Positions 8,526 through 15,686 of a stretch of DNA of 64,000 bases are shown here, one piece after another. Location of the stretch: NCBI RefSeq assembly GCF_016862375.1, contig NZ_BOMV01000059.1, positions 62,001-126,000 on the forward strand. Reading direction: 5' to 3'. Both the position numbers and the translations under genes were made by a program. This DNA is from Paractinoplanes rishiriensis (GTDB lineage Bacteria; Actinomycetota; Actinomycetes; Mycobacteriales; Micromonosporaceae). The notes below the pieces were generated by a model, which searched no databases, had not been told where the DNA came from, and saw nothing but the letters and a program-made list of their open reading frames with translations. The stretch's first letter is position 1; each line of letters begins with the position of its first letter.

Positions 8526-8553
8526 AATCGGCGACTTGACGGTTGCTGATGAG
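8526..8553 (-). promoter_or_regulatory. Candidate FliA-type promoter for flbD-motA-motB-fliL
   Basis: On the minus strand, CTCA (8553-8550) and GCCGATT (8532-8526) are 17 bases apart, resembling FliA/WhiG promoters. It lies about 70 bases before the flbD start and just after the flgE terminator. Confidence 0.5.
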
Positions 8554-8560
8554 ATCCATC

Positions 8561-8578
8561 CGGTCGCCTTACGGGTGC
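8561..8578 (-). promoter_or_regulatory. Candidate TcrA-box-like direct repeat
   Basis: On the minus strand GCACCCG, four bases, GCGACCG lies directly upstream of the FliA-type promoter of flbD. As I recall, the binding site described for Actinoplanes TcrA is two GCA(A/C)CCG units four bases apart; here one base differs. A TcrA-like regulator is encoded at 18164-18862. Confidence 0.35.
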
Positions 8579-8590
8579 AGCCGTTCGGGC

Positions 8591-8637
8591 AAAAGACGAC
8601 GGCCGGGACAGGCAGCGAACTGCCCGTCCCGGCCGTC
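8591..8637 (-). terminator. Rho-independent terminator after flgE
   Basis: Eighteen-base arms with one mismatch and a CGAA loop (8598-8637), followed on the minus strand by GTC and TTTT. It lies 18 bases after the flgE stop codon and ends the flgD-flgE unit. Confidence 0.85.
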
Positions 8638-8655
8638 GGCCGGCTACCGGTGGTG

Positions 8656-9948
8656 CTAGCGCTTCATGCTGACGAGCTCCTGGAGCAGCTCGTCGGAGGT
8701 GGTGATGATGCGGGAGTTCGCCTGGAAGCCACGCTGGGCGATGACCAGGTTGGTGAACTCCTGCGCGAGGTCGACGTTCGACATCTCCAGGGCGCCGTTG
8801 ACCACGCCGCCCATGCCGGCGCTGCCGGGCTGCCCGACCTGGGCATACCCGGAGTTGACGGTGGAGCGGTAGCTGGAGTTTCCGGTCTTCTCCAGGCCGT
8901 TGACGTTCTTGAAGGTCGCCATCGCGACTTGGCCGAGGACCTGTTTCATGCCGTTGCTGTAGACGCCGAGAATCTGGCCGGTCTCGTTCACGGTGTACGA
9001 GAGCGAGGTGAGCGCACCGGCAGCCTGGCCGTCGGTGTCGAACACGCGCGCGTCGGAGATACCGGAGAACGAGGTGACATCCGACAAATCAACGGTGTAG
9101 GCGCCGATCGTCATCGTCTTGCCGTCGGCATTGAGCGAGGCAGCACTCGGAAGGCCACCGGAGAAGTCCAGGTCATCCGTCGCGAGTGAGGTGCCGTCCT
9201 CGGCCCGCAGATCGATGTCCCAGCTTGAGGTCTGCGGATTGGCGGCGTTGTCAAGGTTGGTCCGGTGGAAGATGGCGACGACCGTATGGGTGGCGCCCTG
9301 CGCGTCGTACACCTTGACCGGAATGGTGGTCTCGTAACCGACCGAGTTGTTGGGAGGGCCGGGGTCGTAAACGCCGAACCCGGTGTTGGCCGGATTGTTC
9401 GGATCGGGCGTGACGTCACTGCTCAGATTTCCCTTGAGCGTGATGGTCTCGGTTGCCTTCGGCGCGATCGTGCTGCCCAGCGGCATCCGGATGTCGTCCG
9501 GCTTGGCCGAGGCGTTGACGACGCCGTCGGTCGCGGTCCAGCCCTGCACCGGCTCGCCGGTGGCGGTGACCAGCAGGCCGTTCGCGTCGAACGAGAACGA
9601 GCCGGCCCGGGTGTAGAGCATCTCGTTGCCGCTGCGGGTGACGAAGAAGCCGTCACCCTGGATCATCATGTCGCCGGAGCGGCCGGTGGTCTGCTGTGAG
9701 CCCTGTGCCCAGTTGGACAGGATGCCGGCGTTGGCCACACCGAGACCGACCTGTGCCGGGTTGGAGCCGCCCTGGCCGTTCTGCGGCGCACCTGCGGCGC
9801 CGAGCATCTGGCTGAGCGTGTCCTGGAACTGCATCGTGCTGGCCTTGAAGCCGACGGTGTTCACGTTGGCGATGTTGTTACCGGTGACGTCCATCATCTG
9901 CTGGTGGGCGTGCAGGCCGCTGATGCCTGAGTAGAGAGAGCGCAGCAT
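8656..9948 (-). CDS. flgE: FlgE, flagellar hook protein
   Basis: FlgE (430 aa) polymerises into the hook joining basal body and filament. The N-terminus MLRSLYSGISGLHAHQQMMD plus GNNIANVNTVGFKAS is the rod/hook family signature, and the C-terminus has GALEMSNVDLAQEFTNLVIA followed by QRGFQANSRII, the matching coiled-coil partner. The middle (about 150-340) is the variable surface domain. The ATG at 9948 was chosen because the family N-terminus begins there; the upstream in-frame extension shadows flgD. It starts 16 bases after flgD. Confidence 0.97.
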   Translation of the reverse strand: MLRSLYSGISGLHAHQQMMDVTGNNIANVNTVGFKASTMQFQDTLSQMLGAAGAPQNGQGGSNPAQVGLGVANAGILSNWAQGSQQTTGRSGDMMIQGDGFFVTRSGNEMLYTRAGSFSFDANGLLVTATGEPVQGWTATDGVVNASAKPDDIRMPLGSTIAPKATETITLKGNLSSDVTPDPNNPANTGFGVYDPGPPNNSVGYETTIPVKVYDAQGATHTVVAIFHRTNLDNAANPQTSSWDIDLRAEDGTSLATDDLDFSGGLPSAASLNADGKTMTIGAYTVDLSDVTSFSGISDARVFDTDGQAAGALTSLSYTVNETGQILGVYSNGMKQVLGQVAMATFKNVNGLEKTGNSSYRSTVNSGYAQVGQPGSAGMGGVVNGALEMSNVDLAQEFTNLVIAQRGFQANSRIITTSDELLQELVSMKR

Positions 9949-9964
9949 GGGTGGTGTCCTTAAA

Positions 9965-10489
9965 TTAGGCGGTCGCGGGACCGGTCGTCGGAGTGACGGA
10001 CGACGGCTTCGGGGCCGCCGGCGTGGCACTCGACTGCGGGGCGGTCGTACCGGCAGCGGCAGCGCCGGTCGCCATCGGCTGGACTTCCATGACCTTGGAC
10101 AGCGGCACATCCATGTTGCCGATCCGCAGGACCGGTTCGCTGTCTCCGTTGAGCTTGGCGGCCGAGATGACGCCCTCCTGGTGGGCACCCGACTCGTCCA
10201 TGTATTTGACCGAGTGCCCGACCAGCGCGCTCGCGCTGAGCATGCGCTGCGACTTGAGCATGTCGGCGATATCGCCCAGCTTCTCCACCTGGGTGAACTG
10301 GGCGGTCTGCGCCAGGAACTGGGTCGAGTCGGCCGGCTTGGTGGGGTCCTGGTACTTGAGCTGGGCGACGAGCAGCTTGAGGAACGTGTCCTTGTCCCCG
10401 AGTTCCTTGCTCTTGGCCGCGATGCTGGTGTTTCCCGGCACCGCGCTGGAGCCCGAACTGCCCGAGATTCCCGAGGTCGGCGAGGTCAT
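9965..10489 (-). CDS. flgD: FlgD, hook assembly scaffold protein
   Basis: FlgD (174 aa) caps the growing hook and is needed for FlgE polymerisation. The conserved N-terminal part is present (DKDTFLKLLVAQLKYQDPTK, then DSTQFLAQTAQFTQVEKL), followed by a short beta domain to about residue 135 and a low-complexity Ala/Pro/Thr-rich tail. It lacks the longer Ig-like C-terminal region of enteric FlgD. The ATG at 10489 has GGGAGA six bases upstream. It is the first gene of the flgD-flgE unit. Confidence 0.95.
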   Translation of the reverse strand: MTSPTSGISGSSGSSAVPGNTSIAAKSKELGDKDTFLKLLVAQLKYQDPTKPADSTQFLAQTAQFTQVEKLGDIADMLKSQRMLSASALVGHSVKYMDESGAHQEGVISAAKLNGDSEPVLRIGNMDVPLSKVMEVQPMATGAAAAGTTAPQSSATPAAPKPSSVTPTTGPATA

Positions 10490-10523
10490 GAATTTCTCCC
10501 GTCCGTTTGATGCTCTACCTACG

Positions 10524-10551
10524 CGATCGACCGGAGCGCGATTTTGCTTAG
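10524..10551 (-). promoter_or_regulatory. Candidate FliA-type promoter for flgD-flgE
   Basis: On the minus strand, CTAA (10551-10548), 16 bases, then GTCGATCG (10531-10524). It sits between the che operon terminator and flgD. It is the weakest of the four similar motifs in this locus. Confidence 0.35.
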
Positions 10552-10555
10552 CCCC

Positions 10556-10597
10556 AAAAAGGATCGCGGGCCCACCCACAGGGGTGGACCCGCGATC
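10556..10597 (-). terminator. Rho-independent terminator after the che operon
   Basis: Sixteen-base arms with one mismatch and a four-base loop (10562-10597), followed on the minus strand by CTTTTT (10561-10556). It lies 17 bases after the CheX-like gene stop. Confidence 0.85.
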
Positions 10598-10614
10598 GGA
10601 GAGAGAACCGTCAC

Positions 10615-11103
10615 TCAGGGCGCGAGCGACAGGCTGAACTTGCCCTTGCCGTACCGGTTGACCTCGACCAGCAGGTCGATCCGGCGGCCCAGGGCCATCA
10701 GGTGCGCCCGGGCGTCCGCGGGCAGCGGATCGCCGGGGTAGATCACCTGGTACATCTTGATGTGCGGGCTGCCCTCCCGGTTGAGCAGGCTGGTCAGCAC
10801 GTTGCACAGCTCGAAGACGTTCTCGGCGAGATTCGGGAAGAGCTTCTTCTCGTCGATGCTGTCCTCGGCCGCGCCGGCCGGCAACAGGCCGAGCGCGGCG
10901 CCGGCGTTGGCCGCCAGCGTGAGATCCATCCCGAGGACGCCGTAAATCTTCTGCGCGCTGTCGGTGAAAATGGCAACCGTGGCCGTGGCGATGTCGTCCG
11001 CGGAGAGCGGATCGCCGGGGCTGACGGTCACTTCGCGGCCGAGCAGGTCCTCGAAGAGGTTGCGAACGGCCACACTGCCTGGAAGAACCGAGACGTCGGA
11101 CAT
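10615..11103 (-). CDS. CheX/CheC-like protein, divergent
   Basis: A 162-aa protein at the end of the che operon. I read it as a divergent CheX-type domain: the segment NLAENVFELCNVLTSLLN resembles the ExxN helix of CheC/CheX/FliY phosphatases, and the overall alternation of strands and helices (TVAIFTDSAQKIYGVLGMDL, LPADARAHL) fits. A canonical glycine-asparagine pair after the ExxN motif, as in the neighbouring cheX, is missing. It could be a CheY-P phosphatase or a non-catalytic relative. It lies 7 bases after a cheY and the terminator follows directly. Confidence 0.55.
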   Translation of the reverse strand: MSDVSVLPGSVAVRNLFEDLLGREVTVSPGDPLSADDIATATVAIFTDSAQKIYGVLGMDLTLAANAGAALGLLPAGAAEDSIDEKKLFPNLAENVFELCNVLTSLLNREGSPHIKMYQVIYPGDPLPADARAHLMALGRRIDLLVEVNRYGKGKFSLSLAP

Positions 11104-11110
11104 GTCTTAA

Positions 11111-11473
11111 TCATCCCAAAATAGGAGCGAATACCTCATCGAATCGCTCAGCTGTGAACGGCTTGACGATGAAAAACAGGGATCCGGCCGCCTCCGCCGC
11201 CTGCTGCATCTCGGGCGTGCACTCGGAGGTGACGAATCCGAACTTGATGTCGTTACCGGCTGCTCGCAACTGCCGCAATACCTCGATACCGGTCATTTCG
11301 GGCATATTCCAGTCAGAAAGCACCAGATCGGGGTTCTCGGACTTGGCCAGGTCCAAGGCTTGCTTGCCGTCGACGGCCTCGATCAGCTCATGGTCGCCGA
11401 AGCCGGCCTGGCGCAGCGTGCGGACAACGATCTGCCGCATCACCCGGCTGTCATCGGCGATGAGAATCTTCAT
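11111..11473 (-). CDS. cheY: CheY-type response regulator 1
   Basis: A single receiver domain (120 aa), the diffusible signal from CheA to the flagellar switch. All key residues are present: Asp7 and Asp8, phospho-acceptor Asp54 in LVLSDWNMPEMTG, Thr82 and Lys104 in FIVKPF. There is no output domain. Its ATG overlaps the TGA of cheX (ATGA). One of two CheY proteins in the operon; the two share the DWNMPxMxG core but differ elsewhere, so one may be a phosphate sink. Confidence 0.93.
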   Translation of the reverse strand: MKILIADDSRVMRQIVVRTLRQAGFGDHELIEAVDGKQALDLAKSENPDLVLSDWNMPEMTGIEVLRQLRAAGNDIKFGFVTSECTPEMQQAAEAAGSLFFIVKPFTAERFDEVFAPILG

Positions 11474-11955
11474 TGCTGTTCCTCCTTGTCCTCACCGCGG
11501 CTCTGCCACATGGAAATGGACACCGGTTCGCCCTCCCACACGCCGTAGACGCCGCTGATCCGCTCGGTGTTCGGGAACCGGGCGGTAGTTTCGGGTGCCA
11601 GGACCACCTGGGGCAGGGAGAGAAGGGCGCCGGGCGGCAGCATCGCCTTCACATTGCCGCCGACGATGTTGGCCAACTCGCCGAGCACGTCGGAGATGTC
11701 CTCCTGGCTCACCTCGTCGGCCTCCATGGCGAGGAATGCGGCCGCGGCGCGGCGCGCCGCCTCGGTGGAGGACGCGTACACCAGGTGTCCGGTCCAGGAG
11801 CCGGTGATGGAGACCGACGAGTGCACCTCGGTGGGCTGGTTCTCGTCGTAGTTGGGGATCAGCGGGCTGACGCCCTCCGGATCCAGGTACGACATCCAGA
11901 CTTGCTCCACCATCTCGGCGAGGTCGTTCTCGTCGACCTCGACTTCGACGCTCAT
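11470..11955 (-). CDS. cheX: CheX-type chemotaxis phosphatase
   Basis: This 161-aa protein carries the CheC/CheX signature DVLGELANIVGGNVKAMLP at about residues 89-107, where the Glu and Asn of ELAN are the catalytic pair that removes phosphate from CheY-P. An acidic N-terminus precedes the domain. The gene lies between two cheY genes, overlapping each by four bases (ATGA at both ends), which fits a role in ending the CheY signal; no CheZ is present in the locus. The open frame upstream shadows cheY and cheR and is not coding. Confidence 0.88.
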   Translation of the reverse strand: MSVEVEVDENDLAEMVEQVWMSYLDPEGVSPLIPNYDENQPTEVHSSVSITGSWTGHLVYASSTEAARRAAAAFLAMEADEVSQEDISDVLGELANIVGGNVKAMLPPGALLSLPQVVLAPETTARFPNTERISGVYGVWEGEPVSISMWQSRGEDKEEQQ

Positions 11956-12338
11956 GAGTTCGCTCCGGTCGGGACAAGGCCCAGGAGGGCCAGCTTTTCG
12001 ATCATGGCGCCCTCGGTGAAGGGCTTGATCACGTACTCGTGGGCGCCCGCGGCGAGCGCCCGTACGATCTGGCTCTGTTCGCTCTCGGTGGTGACCATGA
12101 CCAGGGTCATCTCGCGCAGGCGCGGATCGGCCCGGACGTGGGTGACGAACTCGAGCCCATTCATGTTGGGCATGTTCCAGTCGATGAGGGCCAGTTCCGG
12201 CACCTCGGTCATCTCGGTGAGCAGGTCCAGCGCTTCCTTGCCGTCGCCTGCTTCCACCGCTTCGAAATTGAGCTTGGTGACAATGCGCTTGAGGATCATG
12301 CGCATTGCGCGGGAGTCGTCGATCACCATGGCGCGCAT
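11952..12338 (-). CDS. cheY: CheY-type response regulator 2
   Basis: A stand-alone receiver domain (128 aa) with Asp7, Asp8, phospho-acceptor Asp53 in LALIDWNMPNMNG, Thr83 and Lys105 in YVIKPF. It starts 6 bases after cheR ends and overlaps cheX. Which of the two CheY proteins binds FliM cannot be told from sequence. Confidence 0.93.
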   Translation of the reverse strand: MRAMVIDDSRAMRMILKRIVTKLNFEAVEAGDGKEALDLLTEMTEVPELALIDWNMPNMNGLEFVTHVRADPRLREMTLVMVTTESEQSQIVRALAAGAHEYVIKPFTEGAMIEKLALLGLVPTGANS

Positions 12339-12344
12339 CCGGCG

Positions 12345-13190
12345 TCATCCCCTTCTCGGAGCGCCCGCGGGCACCCCGCTTCGGACTCGGTAGGCAGAGG
12401 TGCGGCCGGCGGCCACCCGTTCGTAGTTGTCGTCGATGCCGATGGTCGTCTCGGCCGCACCCAGGAAGAGCCAGCCGTCCGGACGCAGCAGCTTGGCGGC
12501 GTTCTGCAACACGGTCCGCTTCGTCGCGACGTCGAAATAGATCAGGACATTTCGCAAGAAAATGATGTCGAACGGCTGCATCGGCGGCAGCGGGGCGGTG
12601 AGGTTCATCAGCTTGAACGAGACGTTGCGGCGCAGCGCCGGAGTGACCCGCCAGTGCGCACCGGCCCGCTCGAAGTACTGCACCAGCTGGCTCGCCGGCA
12701 GACCCCGGTTGACCTCCACCTGGCTGTACTCGGCGGTCTCCGCCCGCTTGACCATCTCGGTGGAGATGTCGGTACCCATGATCTCGTAGGTCCAGCCCGC
12801 CGGGAGCTTCTCCTGCATGGTGATGGCCAGGCTGTACGCCTCCTGGCCGCTGGAGCTCGCGGCCGACCAGATCCGGATCTTGCGGGCCGTCGCGCGCGAC
12901 TTGATCAGTTCCGGGAGGACCTGGTCGGTAAGGGCCGCGAACGGCTCCCGGTCCCGGAACCACGAGGTCTCGTTCGTGGTGAGCGCGTCGATGACCTTGC
13001 GCTGGTGCTGCGGGTTCGGGCGGCGCTGCAACTCCGCCAGGAACTCGGTGACGTTGGCCGCGCCGACCGCCCGCGCCACCGGGATGAGCCGCGCCTCGAC
13101 CAGGTACTCCTTGCCCGGGGCCAGGACGATCGAGGCTTCGCGCCGGACCAGCGTGGAGACGAAGTTGAACTCGGCCTGCGTGAGACTCAT
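12345..13190 (-). CDS. cheR: CheR, chemoreceptor methyltransferase
   Basis: CheR (281 aa) methylates glutamates of chemoreceptors using S-adenosylmethionine. The all-helical N-terminal domain is followed by the methyltransferase fold: TTNETSWFRD at about residues 71-80, the SAM loop IRIWSAASSSGQEAYSLAI, the acidic GTDIS strand end and FDIIFLRNVLIYFD. The ATG at 13190 overlaps the cheB stop (ATGA). No chemoreceptor gene lies in this window, so its substrates are elsewhere. Confidence 0.96.
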   Translation of the reverse strand: MSLTQAEFNFVSTLVRREASIVLAPGKEYLVEARLIPVARAVGAANVTEFLAELQRRPNPQHQRKVIDALTTNETSWFRDREPFAALTDQVLPELIKSRATARKIRIWSAASSSGQEAYSLAITMQEKLPAGWTYEIMGTDISTEMVKRAETAEYSQVEVNRGLPASQLVQYFERAGAHWRVTPALRRNVSFKLMNLTAPLPPMQPFDIIFLRNVLIYFDVATKRTVLQNAAKLLRPDGWLFLGAAETTIGIDDNYERVAAGRTSAYRVRSGVPAGAPRRG

Positions 13191-14362
13191 CGGGCCACCG
13201 CCGCCGAACGACCCGACTTGATCCGGTTGACCAGGAACGCGGCGATCCGGTCCAGCGGCAGAATCTCGTCGGCCAGACCGGCTCCGACGACCGCGCCCGG
13301 CATGCCCCACACCACCGAGGTGGCCTCGTCCTGCGCCAACACCTCGGCGCCAGCGTCCCTCAGCACCTTCGCTCCACCCCGTCCGTCATGTCCCATTCCG
13401 GTGAGTACGGTGGCGTACGCGGAAGCCCCGTACAGTTGCGCCACCGACCGGAACATCACGTCCACGGCCGGTCGGCAGGAGTTCTCCGGCGGCGCGCCGC
13501 TGAGCTGCGTGAGCGTTGCCGTGCCCCGGCGGTGGAACACCAGGTGGTGATCGCCCGGAGCGATGTAGGCCCAGCCGGGGGTCAGTTCCATCCCGTCGCC
13601 GGCCTCCACCACGCGCAGCGGCGTGCTGCGGTCCAGCCGCTCGGCGAACATCTTGGTGAAGACCGGTGGCATGTGCTGGGTGACCACGATCGGCACCGGG
13701 AAGTCGGCCGGGATGCCGGTCAGCACCTTGGTCAGGGCGTCCGGGCCACCGGTCGAGGAGCCGACCGCGAGGATGTCGATCCGGCCGCCGGGCGCGCCGC
13801 GCTTGGCCGGCCGAGCTGCGCCGGGCGGCGGGGCGCCGGGCCGGCCGGGACCGGACGGCGGCTGGCCGGCGCGCGGCGGGGCGGCACCGGGACGGGCCGG
13901 GGGTCCGGGCGACGCGGCGCCGGGACGGGCCGGCGGGCCGGACGGCGCGGCGGGCCGGCGCTTGCCGCCCAGCGCGTGGATCTTGGGGACCAGCTGCTCC
14001 CGGACCGCCGCGATGGACTCGTTGACCGACCCGACGTTGCTGGGCTTGGTCACGTAGTCGGTGGCACCGGCCGACAGCGCCTCCAGCGTCGCGCTGGCAC
14101 CCGCCGCGGACAGCGTGCTGAACATGATCACGGGAATCTGCTTGTGCCGCTTGCGCAATTCGCGCACCGCGGCGATGCCGTCCATCTGCGGCATCTCGAT
14201 GTCCATCGTGATCACGTCGGGCTTGAGCTGGTCGATCTTGGCTTGGGCCAGCAGGCCGTTCGACGCCGTGCCGACGACCTCGATGTTCTCGGCGCTGCCG
14301 AGGGCGTCGACGATGAGCCGACGAACCACGACCGAATCGTCGACGACGAGGACCGAAATCAT
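13187..14362 (-). CDS. cheB: CheB, receptor methylesterase/deamidase
   Basis: CheB (391 aa) demethylates chemoreceptors. The N-terminal receiver has Asp8/Asp9, phospho-acceptor Asp54 (ITMDIEMPQMDG) and Lys106; the C-terminal esterase has the triad Ser203 (AVGSSTGG), His230 (VTQHMPP) and Asp326 (GMGHDGRGG). The linker (about 133-193) is unusual: about 60 residues of Pro, Gly, Ala and Arg with a repeated PPARPGAA unit, much longer than in enteric CheB. The start overlaps nothing and lies 13 bases after the unknown gene upstream. Confidence 0.96.
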   Translation of the reverse strand: MISVLVVDDSVVVRRLIVDALGSAENIEVVGTASNGLLAQAKIDQLKPDVITMDIEMPQMDGIAAVRELRKRHKQIPVIMFSTLSAAGASATLEALSAGATDYVTKPSNVGSVNESIAAVREQLVPKIHALGGKRRPAAPSGPPARPGAASPGPPARPGAAPPRAGQPPSGPGRPGAPPPGAARPAKRGAPGGRIDILAVGSSTGGPDALTKVLTGIPADFPVPIVVTQHMPPVFTKMFAERLDRSTPLRVVEAGDGMELTPGWAYIAPGDHHLVFHRRGTATLTQLSGAPPENSCRPAVDVMFRSVAQLYGASAYATVLTGMGHDGRGGAKVLRDAGAEVLAQDEATSVVWGMPGAVVGAGLADEILPLDRIAAFLVNRIKSGRSAAVAR

Positions 14363-14375
14363 CGAACCACCCCCT

Positions 14376-15248
14376 TCACCCCAGCCACGCCGGGCCGAGT
14401 GCCGCGACCACCGGTGCGAGCAGCCGATGCGCCGTGGAGGTGTCCAGGAGGTCACGTACCACCAGCGCCTGCACGGCACCGCTGAGCATGTTCCAGACCC
14501 CGCCGGCCCGATCGGCCAGCGGAATGTCGGCCGTGTCGACGGCCTGTACCAACAGCATCTGCGCCGCGGCGGCGGTGCGGACCCGATCGGAGAGATACGC
14601 GGCCCAGGAAGCTGAGTGCACGGCGGGCGACCAGCCGCCGGCGTTGCGCCGGGCGTCCTCGGCCGAGGTCGCGAGCCGGCTGAGATCCTTCGACCGCAGT
14701 GAGCGCAGCCGGTCGAGCAGTGCCGACACCACGTAGTGATGCGGTCCCAGGTCGATCGGGGCACCCACCGGGAGTTTGCGCATGGCCGAGACCCAGCCGG
14801 CGCCGAGCCGGCGACGGGTGTCCGTGTCCAACACCTCGCGCAGGTAGCTGGCCACCGCGGCGTCGCAGAGCAGCGCGGTGGCGGCGGCCGCGGTGTCGCT
14901 CTGCTGCGCGTCCCGGCCGGTGCCCTGCCAGGTCCACGCCATCACGTCGTAGCGCAGACAGGTCAGCAGCGCGTCGACCGAACCGATCGGCGCCCGCTCG
15001 ACCAGCGCCAGGCTGCCGGCCGGATCGTCCTTCGACATGCCCTTGAGCGACGGCATCCGGCGCGCCGCGCTCTCCACCTCGACCCACAGCGGTCCACGGA
15101 CACCCTCGTCGGGCAGCCGCTCGGCGAGCACCGCCAGATCGGCGCTCTGCAGCCGCAGGCCACGCAGCACCACCTCGGCGGTCGCCGACCCGCCGCTGAG
15201 GCGGGTCAGGTCGAACCCGAGGACCGGGGCGCTGACCAGGCTGTACAT
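14376..15248 (-). CDS. Unknown protein encoded within the che operon
   Basis: I do not recognise this 290-aa protein. It is rich in Ala, Leu, Arg and Asp, probably mostly helical, and has no signal peptide, membrane segment or receiver, CheW or CheC motif that I can see. It is tightly placed in the operon: its ATG overlaps the cheW stop by one base (TGATG) and cheB follows after 13 bases, so it should be made with CheW and CheB. Features include SLKGMSKDDPAGSLALVER near residue 67 and a helical C-terminal third. A role in the chemotaxis array or receptor adaptation is inferred only from position. Confidence 0.8.
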   Translation of the reverse strand: MYSLVSAPVLGFDLTRLSGGSATAEVVLRGLRLQSADLAVLAERLPDEGVRGPLWVEVESAARRMPSLKGMSKDDPAGSLALVERAPIGSVDALLTCLRYDVMAWTWQGTGRDAQQSDTAAAATALLCDAAVASYLREVLDTDTRRRLGAGWVSAMRKLPVGAPIDLGPHHYVVSALLDRLRSLRSKDLSRLATSAEDARRNAGGWSPAVHSASWAAYLSDRVRTAAAAQMLLVQAVDTADIPLADRAGGVWNMLSGAVQALVVRDLLDTSTAHRLLAPVVAALGPAWLG

Positions 15249-15685
15249 CAGGTGGTGGCGCGGTACGTGTCGACGGCCTGGTTGACGTCGAGCGCCAGCA
15301 TCAGCCGTCCGTCCAGCTTGAACGTGCCCACGACCAGCTCCCGGGTCGGCCCGCTGAGCGTGTCGGGCGGCGGTTCGAAGGTGTCGTCGTCCAGGTCGAC
15401 CACCTCGCCGATCTTGTCGACCAGCAGGCTGACCGGTTCACCGTCGCCGCGCAGGATCACGTTCATCACCGGTCCCTGCAGGGCCTTGCGCGCGAGCCCG
15501 AGTTGCACCCGCAGGTCGACCGCCGGGATGACCTGGCCGCGCAGGTTGAACAGCCCGCCGACGGCCGGTGGGGCGAGCGGCACCGGGGTGTACTCGTTGT
15601 ACGAGAGCACCTCCTGCACGGTGTGCACCTCGACCCCGAAGAGCTGGTCCGCCACCTCGAACGTGGCGAACTGTCGGCTCGTCAT
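15248..15685 (-). CDS. cheW: CheW, chemotaxis coupling protein
   Basis: CheW (145 aa) links chemoreceptors to the CheA kinase. The fold is clear: FATFEVADQLFGVEVHTVQE at the start, PLAPPAVGGLFNLRGQVIPA with the receptor-contact NLRG motif, VSLLVDKIGEVVDL and the C-terminal LMLALDVNQ. It starts one base before the cheA stop and overlaps the unknown gene downstream. Confidence 0.96.
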   Translation of the reverse strand: MTSRQFATFEVADQLFGVEVHTVQEVLSYNEYTPVPLAPPAVGGLFNLRGQVIPAVDLRVQLGLARKALQGPVMNVILRGDGEPVSLLVDKIGEVVDLDDDTFEPPPDTLSGPTRELVVGTFKLDGRLMLALDVNQAVDTYRATT

Positions 15686-15686
15686 G

